A DNA stretch of 64,000 nt, taken from Cytobacillus luteolus (GTDB lineage Bacteria > Bacillota > Bacilli > Bacillales > Bacillaceae_L). The stretch lies in NCBI RefSeq assembly GCF_017873715.1, contig NZ_JAGGKM010000003.1:558001-622000 (forward strand), given 5' to 3'. Made by a program: the position numbers and the translations under genes. Below are positions 42,878 to 50,579 of this stretch, in pieces. The notes below the pieces were generated by a model. It searched no databases, was not told the origin of the DNA, and saw only the letters and a program-made list of their open reading frames with translations. Within the stretch, counting starts at the first letter, position 1. Every line of letters starts with the position of its first letter.

Positions 42878-44645
42878 GCAAATCCCAATAGACAGCGAGA
42901 AGAAAAGAAATTGGCTAGGAACACTTAAGCGAATTTGGATTTTCCTGGCAGACCGCAAAGGGCTACTATTGCTTGTGCTATTAATGGTCGTTGTTAGTTC
43001 TGCCTTAGGTTTGCTTGGACCATTCTTGGTAGGTATGTCGATTGATAAATTTATCGTAACACAGGATAGTAGTGGGCTACTTACCATGTTGCTAATCCTA
43101 ATTGCAATATATCTTCTTCACTCTGTTGCTATTTTCTTTCAAAATTATTGGATGATCGGGATTGCTCAAAATACAGTGTTTTCAATGAGAACGAAACTGT
43201 TTACACATCTTCATAAACTACCAATCCAGTTTTTTGATAAGCGTCAACAAGGGGAGTTAATGAGCCGTGTTACTAACGATATTGAAAACGTAAGCTCTAC
43301 CTTGAATAGCTCATTTATACAGGTTTTTTCAAGTGTACTAACGTTAATAGGTACAGTTTCGGTGATGTTGTACTTGAGTCCGTTATTGACTTTGATTACA
43401 ATGACAATCATCCCTGTCATGTACCTAGGTTTGAAATGGATTACAAGCCGTACTGGGAAATTATTTAAGGAACAACAGCGCAATATTGGTGCGCTAAACG
43501 GATTTATTGAAGAAACGATATCGGGTCAAAGAATAGTTAAAACATTCTCGCAGGAAGAAAGAGTCATAGAGCAGTTTTTAGAGAAGAATCAAAACTTAAA
43601 AACCTCAGGCTACTGGGCTCAAACATATTCTGGATTCATCCCTAAGCTCTTTAACGTATTAAATAATTTAAGTTTTACTATTATCGCTGCAATTGGTGGG
43701 ATATTCGCATTAAATGAGGCCATTTCAATTGGGGTAATCGTTATTTTTGCCGAATATTCAAGACAATTTACAAGACCCCTAAATGATCTCGCAAATCAAT
43801 TTAATACCTTGCTTTCAGCCGTTGCAGGAGCTGAGAGAGTATTTGATATCCTTGATGAAGAAATTGAATCTAAAGATGAGAAAAATGCCCTTATCTTACA
43901 AAAGGTAAAGGGTGAGGTCGAGTTTAAGAATGTATCATTCTCTTATGAGGAAGAAGGGAATACAATTCGTAATGTTAGTTTTCATGTGAGTCCAGGTGAG
44001 ACGGTGGCTTTAGTTGGACCTACTGGGGCTGGAAAAACTACGATTATAAATTTAGTGTCTCGATTCTATGATACAGATGAAGGTTCAATTTTAATTGACC
44101 ATAAAGAGCTAAAGCAAATCAAGCGCGCCAGCCTTCGTCACCACATGGGATTTGTCCTTCAGGATACGTACCTATTTCAAGGGACAATCCGAGATAATAT
44201 TCGTTATGGAAACTTAGAGGCGAGCGATGAGGAGATTGAAAATGCTGCTAAGTTAGCTAATGCTCACTCCTTCATCATGAAGATGCCAAACAAGTATGAT
44301 ACGATGATTAACCAAGATGGAAGTGGAATTAGCCAAGGTCAAAAACAACTATTGTCCATTGCCCGTGCGTTTCTGCCAAATCCATCAATCTTAATTCTTG
44401 ATGAGGCTACGAGTAGTATTGATACAATTACTGAAATGAAAATTCAAGAGGCACTTAAACGCTTGATGAAAGATCGTACTTGTTTTGTGATTGCCCATCG
44501 TTTAAATACAATTCAACAAGCTGATCAGATCTTAGTGTTAGAGGATGGTCAGGTCATTGAAAATGGCACACATGATGAGCTATTAGAGAAGAGAGGCTTC
44601 TACCATGGGTTATTCCATAGCCAGTTGAAGCAAGAGATTGTATAG
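42858..44645 (+). CDS. ABC exporter half-transporter, catalytic partner (YfiC-like)
   Basis: 595 residues from GTG 42858 after GGAGGAG. Walker A GPTGAGKTT near residue 387, Walker B LILDEATSSID with the catalytic Glu, and switch FVIAHRL are canonical. The signature reads SGISQGQKQ instead of LSGGQ, the usual complement of a partner with a degenerate Walker B. Together with the upstream gene it forms one active and one degenerate ATP site, as in TM287/288 and BmrCD. Confidence 0.9.
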   Translation: MSKDQTKQIPIDSEKKRNWLGTLKRIWIFLADRKGLLLLVLLMVVVSSALGLLGPFLVGMSIDKFIVTQDSSGLLTMLLILIAIYLLHSVAIFFQNYWMIGIAQNTVFSMRTKLFTHLHKLPIQFFDKRQQGELMSRVTNDIENVSSTLNSSFIQVFSSVLTLIGTVSVMLYLSPLLTLITMTIIPVMYLGLKWITSRTGKLFKEQQRNIGALNGFIEETISGQRIVKTFSQEERVIEQFLEKNQNLKTSGYWAQTYSGFIPKLFNVLNNLSFTIIAAIGGIFALNEAISIGVIVIFAEYSRQFTRPLNDLANQFNTLLSAVAGAERVFDILDEEIESKDEKNALILQKVKGEVEFKNVSFSYEEEGNTIRNVSFHVSPGETVALVGPTGAGKTTIINLVSRFYDTDEGSILIDHKELKQIKRASLRHHMGFVLQDTYLFQGTIRDNIRYGNLEASDEEIENAAKLANAHSFIMKMPNKYDTMINQDGSGISQGQKQLLSIARAFLPNPSILILDEATSSIDTITEMKIQEALKRLMKDRTCFVIAHRLNTIQQADQILVLEDGQVIENGTHDELLEKRGFYHGLFHSQLKQEIV

Positions 44646-44649
44646 TTTG

Positions 44650-44682
44650 AAGCAGTATCCTAATGAGGTACTGCTTTTTTTA
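44650..44682 (+). terminator. Terminator of the ABC operon
   Basis: AAGCAGTA (44650-44657) pairs with TACTGCTT (44669-44676), followed by TTTTT. Confidence 0.8.
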
Positions 44683-44696
44683 ATGGGAATTCTGTG

Positions 44697-44800
44697 TTTG
44701 GCCAGATTGCCATTGGTTTTGGCCCGAATTAGTTGTATTTCAGCCCGATTATCGTGGATTTCCGCCCGATTCTGTCTAATTTCCGCCCGATTTTTCCACA
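44697..44800. repeat. Five-copy 20/21-nt tandem repeat
   Basis: Units begin at 44697, 44718, 44738, 44759 and 44780. The constant part is TTTCCGCCCGATT (first two units TTTGGCCAGATT and TTTGGCCCGAATT); the remaining 8-9 nt vary. Lies in the 44646-44889 gap, with no reading frame of its own. Confidence 0.8.
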
Positions 44801-44889
44801 CTTTCTTTTTTCTGGATGAATAAGGAACGAAAGTAAATAAATAAGTTGGATACAATAAGGCAGACAACCTTGAAAGGATGGGATGCTTT

Positions 44890-45585
44890 ATGTCATTAGA
44901 GTGGTTTGATCGAGTAACTGGTGAGCTTCAGGATAGTTTAGAGTCCATTTGTGATAAGTTTGACCAAGTAGGACATATGTCTGTTGACCGAGGAGCGAAA
45001 CACCCGCGTATTGAGTTTTTTGTTGAAACAGAGGATGATGATAGAGATTATTTTTGCACATTATTCTTTGACCCACATAATGAGGAGTTCTATATAGAAT
45101 CGTTCGATTTTGAACTAGAGCAGATCTCAAGAACTATTCTTTCAGACATAGATAACATTGTAGACGCTGTACATGAAAGCTTTCATGAATACATGAATGA
45201 TGATGTAGCTGATTTTGATGACGTTGATGAAGTAGAAGAGTATTATGTTAGCGAAGAAGATGACGATCAGGTTGACTACTATGCATTAGAAGAAGATGTT
45301 GAAGATGACGATATCATGGAAGAAATCGATGTTGAGTGGACCACTCCTGAGGTGACGGCGTACTCCCACTCAGATGAAGTAGAAGTAACGTATCAATTCG
45401 GAATTGTGGAAGAAACCGGTGATGGCGTACTTCGTCGTGTTAATCGCGTTCGGACAGCAGACGATGACCTTATCGAAGACGAAACAAATTTCATATTTAG
45501 TAAAGAAGAAGCAAGCACAATCATTTCAATGGTTGCAAGTAACATGGACTATCTAAGTGAATTGAACTTTGACGAACTAGATTAA
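44890..45585 (+). CDS. Highly acidic hypothetical protein
   Basis: 231 residues from ATG 44890 (ATG 44878 is in frame). Residues about 95-155 are very rich in Asp and Glu (DDVADFDDVDEVEEYYVSEE). The flanking parts are structured: RIEFFVETEDDDRDYFCTLFF and an end domain FGIVEETGDGVLRRVNRVRT...NFIFSKEEASTIISMVASNM. No signal or membrane segment, so cytoplasmic. Function unknown. Confidence 0.65.
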   Translation: MSLEWFDRVTGELQDSLESICDKFDQVGHMSVDRGAKHPRIEFFVETEDDDRDYFCTLFFDPHNEEFYIESFDFELEQISRTILSDIDNIVDAVHESFHEYMNDDVADFDDVDEVEEYYVSEEDDDQVDYYALEEDVEDDDIMEEIDVEWTTPEVTAYSHSDEVEVTYQFGIVEETGDGVLRRVNRVRTADDDLIEDETNFIFSKEEASTIISMVASNMDYLSELNFDELD

Positions 45586-45610
45586 ATCCAATTTAATAAA
45601 AATAATATGT

Positions 45611-45671
45611 AGTAGTTCAGTTATTGGATACAACAAGTAAACTTGTATTCCTTAATTGAGCTACTTTTTTA
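45611..45671 (+). terminator. Long hairpin terminator
   Basis: AGTAGTTCAGTTA (45611-45623) pairs with TAATTGAGCTACT (45653-45665). An inner ATACAACAAGT/ACTTGTAT stem and TTTTTT complete it. Confidence 0.6.
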
Positions 45672-45690
45672 GTGGAACTTTTGTTGAGTT

Positions 45691-46131
45691 CTCGTTATTC
45701 AATTTATGTGACCTCTGTTCGTGGTTTTTGTGGTTTCAAGGGCTCATAAATCCGTTTACGTGACCTCGATTCGTGGTATTCGTGGATTTGAGGGCTCATA
45801 AATCAATTTATGTGACCTCTGTTCATGGTTTTCATGGTTTCGAGGGCTCATAAATCCGTTTATGTGACCTCGATTCGTGGTATTCGTGGATTTGAGGGCA
45901 TATAAATTAATTTATATGACCTCTGTTCTTGGTATTCGTGGTTTTGAGGGCTCATAAATCAATTTATGTGACCTCTGTTCGTGCTTTTCGTGGTTTGGAG
46001 GGTTCATAAATCCATTTATGTGACCTCTGTTCGAGGGTTTCTTAGATTTGGAGGCTCATAAATCAATTTATGTAACCTCTGTGCAAGGTTTTCGTAGATT
46101 CGAGGACTCATAAATCCATTTGTTGACACTA
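45691..46131. repeat. 52-nt tandem repeat array, eight full units plus ends
   Basis: Unit heads (CTCATAAAT or variant) begin at 45743, 45795, 45847, 45899, 45951, 46003, 46055 and 46107, exactly 52 nt apart each time. A divergent unit precedes them from 45691. The core CATAAAT-CA-ATTTATG is palindromic, followed by TGACCTCTGTTCGTGG. Units differ by substitutions but not by length. It fills the gap before the 46197 gene and has no open frame. Confidence 0.9.
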
Positions 46132-46196
46132 AATTAAGCTAAATTAAAGCATATTATAAATTCCTTAAGGACAAATTAATCCAAAGGAGTTTGAAT

Positions 46197-47732
46197 ATGG
46201 ATATTATAAATCAAATTAATCACTTACAATTGATAAATCAGTTTTGGATTGTTTTATTTTTCCTGATCCCAATGGTGCTAGTATCACGGACAGTCGTAGC
46301 AGGAACAAGATACTCTCCTATTCTAATCATCGTTATTTTTGGGTTAGCTATGGGATACCTACTTGTAATAAGCAATGTTGCAACACCTGGTCTTCCGGAA
46401 TTCCCGTTTGTCAATATGATGGCTAATACTACAATCATTGCACTTACAGCAACCTTCTTTGTGGGAGGTCAAGAATTAAGAAAAATTCTAGGAAACGAAG
46501 AGATCCTTGAGGATGATTTCGTTATTCCTTCTAGTGAAGAGACGATACTAGGCACATCTAGAACACAATTCATTTTCATCATACGTTCATTCTTCATTTT
46601 ATTAGGAATTGAAGGAGTAAATCGAATTATCTTGGGAACTGATTCTCCAACTATGCCAGCAAACTATTACCCTTTAATTGCGTATATTGGATTAATTGGC
46701 TCTTTAATACTCATCGATAATAAAGCGGCAATTAAAAATAAACGCGTTTATTTACAGAAAGGTTTCATCGAGATTGTTTTCATTGTTGCAGTACTATTCC
46801 TTTCATATCTAGTTTCTAGATGGATTGGTGAACTCATTTCACTACCTCAAATCTTTTTTGCGATGATGATAGGAGCAGCATTAGGTGCGATTTTTTATAA
46901 ATGGAAATTTGGTCCAACGTTACGTTCGTTACTATTTGCTGGAATTCCAATTGTTTTAGCAGGTAATTTTTTGGTTGGAGGGTCTCGCATTGGTGAGGCT
47001 TTCTCTATAGAAGGGATGAATTCAGTCCTTGTCTATGGATTTTTTGGGCAATTATTTTGGATGTTTGGTGGAATCGCGCTACTTATGTTTTTTGCAAAAA
47101 CTGCAAATGTAAGAAATCTAGCACCTGGTATGGCAGGTTCATTATCTCACTCTGGACTAACAGGGGCATGCACAGCAGGTGACTTTGGAAAAACGGCTGC
47201 TAATCGAGCACCAATTATGATCAATATTCCGTTTTTTGGTCATATTTTTGTATTTTCAATATTGGCTATAAGTGCTGACCAGGGAAGTTTATGGATGCTT
47301 CCATCGGCACTGTTAGGTGCTATAGGTGTTGGGTTGACGATATGGGCGATTTCTAACATGCGAAAAGCAAATGGAAATGATAAAAAAGAAGTAAACGCTC
47401 TTATACAGTTTTCTTTTGGATGGCAAATTTGTGCTGTTTTCGGAGGGTTAGTGTTACTAAGTTTTAGTGATATGTCTTTTGATTATTCAGCTATGGCTCA
47501 ATCTAGTGCTATTTCTCACTTTGGATTGTTTGCAGCCATTCAAGGTGGAATGTTTGGTTCAGATGCAGCGTTGTTAATACCATTTATTTTCTCGATGCCT
47601 TTTTTAGTGCATCCAATGGTATTTTTTATGTTTGGTAAAGCAATGGAAAATGATGGCGAAATGCCAGTGAAACCAGCATACGTACTAGCACTAATTGGAG
47701 TTTTAGGTGTTACTGCTACTATATTCTTTTAA
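46197..47732 (+). CDS. Large integral membrane protein, transporter-like
   Basis: 511 residues with about 12-13 spans. ATG 46197 lies 7 nt after AAAGGAG. Conserved-looking loops include MANTTIIALTATFFVGGQELRKILG and PGMAGSLSHSGLTGACTAGDFGKTAANRAPIMINIPF, a Gly/Ser/Thr-rich segment like the re-entrant loops of Na-coupled carboxylate or glutamate carriers. I do not recognise the family with certainty. Confidence 0.6.
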   Translation: MDIINQINHLQLINQFWIVLFFLIPMVLVSRTVVAGTRYSPILIIVIFGLAMGYLLVISNVATPGLPEFPFVNMMANTTIIALTATFFVGGQELRKILGNEEILEDDFVIPSSEETILGTSRTQFIFIIRSFFILLGIEGVNRIILGTDSPTMPANYYPLIAYIGLIGSLILIDNKAAIKNKRVYLQKGFIEIVFIVAVLFLSYLVSRWIGELISLPQIFFAMMIGAALGAIFYKWKFGPTLRSLLFAGIPIVLAGNFLVGGSRIGEAFSIEGMNSVLVYGFFGQLFWMFGGIALLMFFAKTANVRNLAPGMAGSLSHSGLTGACTAGDFGKTAANRAPIMINIPFFGHIFVFSILAISADQGSLWMLPSALLGAIGVGLTIWAISNMRKANGNDKKEVNALIQFSFGWQICAVFGGLVLLSFSDMSFDYSAMAQSSAISHFGLFAAIQGGMFGSDAALLIPFIFSMPFLVHPMVFFMFGKAMENDGEMPVKPAYVLALIGVLGVTATIFF

Positions 47733-47733
47733 T

Positions 47734-47779
47734 AAAAAAAGTAAGTCGATTCTAAAATAGAAATCGACTTACTTTTTTT
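47734..47779. terminator. Bidirectional terminator
   Basis: A perfect 18-bp stem (47734-47751 with 47762-47779) with A-run and T-run ends, between converging genes. Confidence 0.9.
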
Positions 47780-47793
47780 CATAGGAATTCACA

Positions 47794-48234
47794 TTATACA
47801 ATTGTCAAATAGACAACATAAGTAGAACGATCTTCGTCAATTTCTGAAGAAACTTTTTCGTATTCAATCTCACCTAAAAGTAGATAATCATTACCGATAA
47901 AGGTGAGTGCGTCTTCATGTGAATGTAAATCATACTTAAATAGAAGATTTGACTCGGCGTTTTCCTTAAAAAGTCGAAGTTCTAATGTGACATGGGAATA
48001 TGTAGTTCCGGTTTGGAATGGCGTTTCTTCCTTATCTTCTTCTACGTATATCACGTACATGTCTCTTTCAAGGGCAGTCGAAGTTTTAGAATAAACCTTT
48101 CTGTCTTTTATAAAATAATCACATAATCTCCTGCTGAAAATTTCAGTTTGTTCAAGATGGTTGTAATGGTATATTGCAGGATAATTGCTGTGAGGGTCGT
48201 TTAGTCGATATTCTAACTTTGTAATTTTCTTCAT
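47794..48234 (-). CDS. Hypothetical soluble protein
   Basis: 146 residues from ATG (complement 48232-48234) after GGAGG. Beta-rich: YPAIYHYNHLEQTEIFSRRLCDYFIK, RDMYVIYVEEDKEE, SHVTLELRLFKENAE, YVVYLTIV. It is divergent from the lipoprotein/ATP-grasp/DUF350 operon and may be functionally tied to it, but I do not recognise it. Confidence 0.55.
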   Translation of the reverse strand: MKKITKLEYRLNDPHSNYPAIYHYNHLEQTEIFSRRLCDYFIKDRKVYSKTSTALERDMYVIYVEEDKEETPFQTGTTYSHVTLELRLFKENAESNLLFKYDLHSHEDALTFIGNDYLLLGEIEYEKVSSEIDEDRSTYVVYLTIV

Positions 48235-48365
48235 ACTAACCTCCATAAGGATTAAATAAAAAAGGCATACCTGAACTGGGGCAAAATGGTATAATATGTT
48301 TTATATACGTTATTACTAACTACTATACTATATAGTGGAGTAACTATGAAAGGAGGAGCCGAAAA

Positions 48366-48698
48366 ATGAGTAAGACAAAAAAATTGTTATCGGGTATTGT
48401 TTCTGCTGCTATGATAACGACAATGGTTGGATGTGGACAGCAGCAACAATCTTTACCACCTGTTCCAAATGATCCTGAGTGTGACGATTGGGAATGGGAT
48501 GATGAAGACGGTGTTTGGGAATGTGATGACAGAAATTCGCCGAGATTTGGTCACTTCTTTTTTGCGGGAATGTTCTTTGCTTCTAGAAGCGCATTAAGAG
48601 CTGATTCTGGTTTTAAAAACTATAAGTCAAGTAGCTCGTTTAAAGGAGGAGCGAAGTCAGGCTTTGGTTCAGGGTCTAAGGGAGGATTTGGAGGTTAA
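48366..48698 (+). CDS. Gly/Ser-tailed lipoprotein (YgiB/YjfM-like position)
   Basis: 110 residues. Signal with lipobox MVGCG, a Cys/Asp/Trp-rich segment (DPECDDWEWDDEDGVWECDD), a short hydrophobic patch and a low-complexity tail (SGFGSGSKGGFGG). It overlaps the start of the ATP-grasp gene by one base. In E. coli, lipoproteins YgiB/YjfM precede the ATP-grasp YgiC/YjfC, and this gene has the same place in the order. Confidence 0.65.
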   Translation: MSKTKKLLSGIVSAAMITTMVGCGQQQQSLPPVPNDPECDDWEWDDEDGVWECDDRNSPRFGHFFFAGMFFASRSALRADSGFKNYKSSSSFKGGAKSGFGSGSKGGFGG

Positions 48699-49951
48699 TG
48701 TCATCTGATTTTAACCGAGAAGAGCACATTCATGCCCGTAAGAATTTTTACGCTAATATCGCATCATTTTGGCCGGACCTACATGATACGGAATATGCAC
48801 TTTATGACATTGTCTGTTTTTCAAAGGATGATATCAAAGATATTCGTCTTGCAACGAATCGGATTGGTAATCTATTTTTTAAAACAGCAAAGTTATTAAG
48901 ACATTCTGATGATGACACCTTAAGAGGAATTGATATTCCAGAAGCGGCTATCCCCTTTATTAGGGAAATAAGCCTTCCCGTTGAAACTGTGATCTCAAGG
49001 GTAGACCTTGTTAAAACAAATAAGGGGCTTAAGGTACTTGAATTAAATGCTGATACACCTACATTTGAAAAAGAAGTATTTTCGGTGAATCGGAAGGTTG
49101 CACAACACTTTGGACTAGAGGATCCAAATGATGGATATGAATCTCAATTGGGTAATGCCATAGATAAAGCAATTATTGAGTCTCATATACGAACAAATCA
49201 AATCCATGATCCATACGTTGTTTTCACGTCACATGACGATCATCCTGAGGATCGACTAACTACTCTATACCTAATGAGTTTATCTAGACTCCCGGTTTCT
49301 TATCAACCTTTACATAGTCTTCAAATCGTACAAAATGAAGGATTATTTGATGAAAATGGAAGAAGGATAGATGTTCTTTATAGACAGACGTATCCAATGG
49401 AGCATTTAGTGGAGGATTTGGATCCTGTTTCTAATGAAAAAGTAGGTCTACAGCTATTAGAGCTTGTTGCATTGAAAAAACTCTCAATTGTGAATCCGAT
49501 CTCAGCTTTTCTACTTCAATCAAAAGCTGTTCAAGCAATAATTTGGGGAATGATGGAGCTAGAGCATCCTTATTTCACAGAGCAGGAAAGAGAGTGGATT
49601 CGTACTTATTTTCTCCCGACCTATTTGGAAAGTGACCCATTTATTAAGCAGGGAATACAGTATGTTAAAAAACCGAGTTTTGGACGAGAGGGTGACACAG
49701 TAGAGATTTTTAACAGTGTCGGCCAGAAAATCGAAGAGGATACATATAAAACCTATCAGTCCTCATTGCCGGTGTTTCAACAATATGTTGACCTACCGAG
49801 CTATTCTATTAAAACAGCTGAGGGCTTAAAAGAAGGAAAACTCCTGATTGGTAGTTTTTTGGTGAATGGAAAAGCGAGTGGTATAGGGATTAGAGCTGGT
49901 AAACAGATTACAGATAATAATGCCTATTTTTTACCCGTAGGTATGAAATAA
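48698..49951 (+). CDS. Glutathionylspermidine-synthase-like ATP-grasp ligase
   Basis: 417 residues. The C-terminal synthetase domain of glutathionylspermidine synthases is visible: VDLVKTNKGLKVLELNADTPTFE, then LLELVALKKLSIVNPISAFLLQSKA, and KKPSFGREGDTVEIF, the ATP-grasp nucleotide loop. The amidase domain of true GspS is absent, as in YgiC/YjfC. It should form an amide bond between a carboxylate and an amine; the substrates are unknown. It sits between a lipoprotein and a DUF350 protein in one operon. Confidence 0.85.
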   Translation: MSSDFNREEHIHARKNFYANIASFWPDLHDTEYALYDIVCFSKDDIKDIRLATNRIGNLFFKTAKLLRHSDDDTLRGIDIPEAAIPFIREISLPVETVISRVDLVKTNKGLKVLELNADTPTFEKEVFSVNRKVAQHFGLEDPNDGYESQLGNAIDKAIIESHIRTNQIHDPYVVFTSHDDHPEDRLTTLYLMSLSRLPVSYQPLHSLQIVQNEGLFDENGRRIDVLYRQTYPMEHLVEDLDPVSNEKVGLQLLELVALKKLSIVNPISAFLLQSKAVQAIIWGMMELEHPYFTEQEREWIRTYFLPTYLESDPFIKQGIQYVKKPSFGREGDTVEIFNSVGQKIEEDTYKTYQSSLPVFQQYVDLPSYSIKTAEGLKEGKLLIGSFLVNGKASGIGIRAGKQITDNNAYFLPVGMK

Positions 49952-49973
49952 GAATGAAGGGTGGAACCATTAC

Positions 49974-50378
49974 ATGACATTTCTAGAGTTGTTTTTATCA
50001 ACCCTAACATACATAGGGACAGCAGTAGTACTTTTGATAGTAGGTATTATTTTATTCGAAGTGACCACTAAGAATAAAGAGATTCAGTTAATTAAGAATG
50101 GAAATAAGGCAGCTGTTTATGCGTTCGGTGGAAGGATTCTAGGCTTAGCAATTGTTCTATATGCAGCCATTTCTAATTCGGTAAATTTATACGATATGTT
50201 TATTTGGGGAAGTTTGGCGATTGTCATCCAAATTGGTCTTTTTTATCTAGCTGAATTATTAACACCAACCTTTAATATTACGAAGGCAATCGATGATGAC
50301 AATCAGGCTGTTGGATTGTTTCTACTATTTTTATCTCTTTCAATAGGATTAATTATAGCCGCTTCGTTAACTTATTAA
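49974..50378 (+). CDS. DUF350 membrane protein (YjfL-like)
   Basis: 134 residues with four spans. The family pattern, polar TTKNKEIQLIKNGNKAAVYAFGGRILGLAI between spans 1 and 2 and NITKAIDDDNQAVGLFLLFLSLSIGLI near the end, is that of two DUF350 units. DUF350 genes are regularly adjacent to ATP-grasp YjfC-type genes. Function unknown. Confidence 0.85.
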   Translation: MTFLELFLSTLTYIGTAVVLLIVGIILFEVTTKNKEIQLIKNGNKAAVYAFGGRILGLAIVLYAAISNSVNLYDMFIWGSLAIVIQIGLFYLAELLTPTFNITKAIDDDNQAVGLFLLFLSLSIGLIIAASLTY

Positions 50379-50383
50379 TATCT

Positions 50384-50421
50384 AAAGAGTTCCAATGGGT
50401 TATCTATTTGGGGCTCTTTTC
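50384..50421 (+). terminator. Terminator of the ATP-grasp operon
   Basis: AAAGAGTTCC pairs imperfectly with GGGGCTCTTTT across the loop; T residues follow. Confidence 0.6.
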
Positions 50422-50579
50422 TTGTGTCTCTAAGATTCTAAAAGAAACTCTTAATATAAGCGGAAGCTAAATTTCAAAGAAGTTGAGAGTGTTTAATTAT
50501 GTTTATGTAAATATAAATAATAAGTTTAAAAGAGAGTGAACGTTGTTAGAGCATACGGAATTGATTGGGAGAAGAATGT

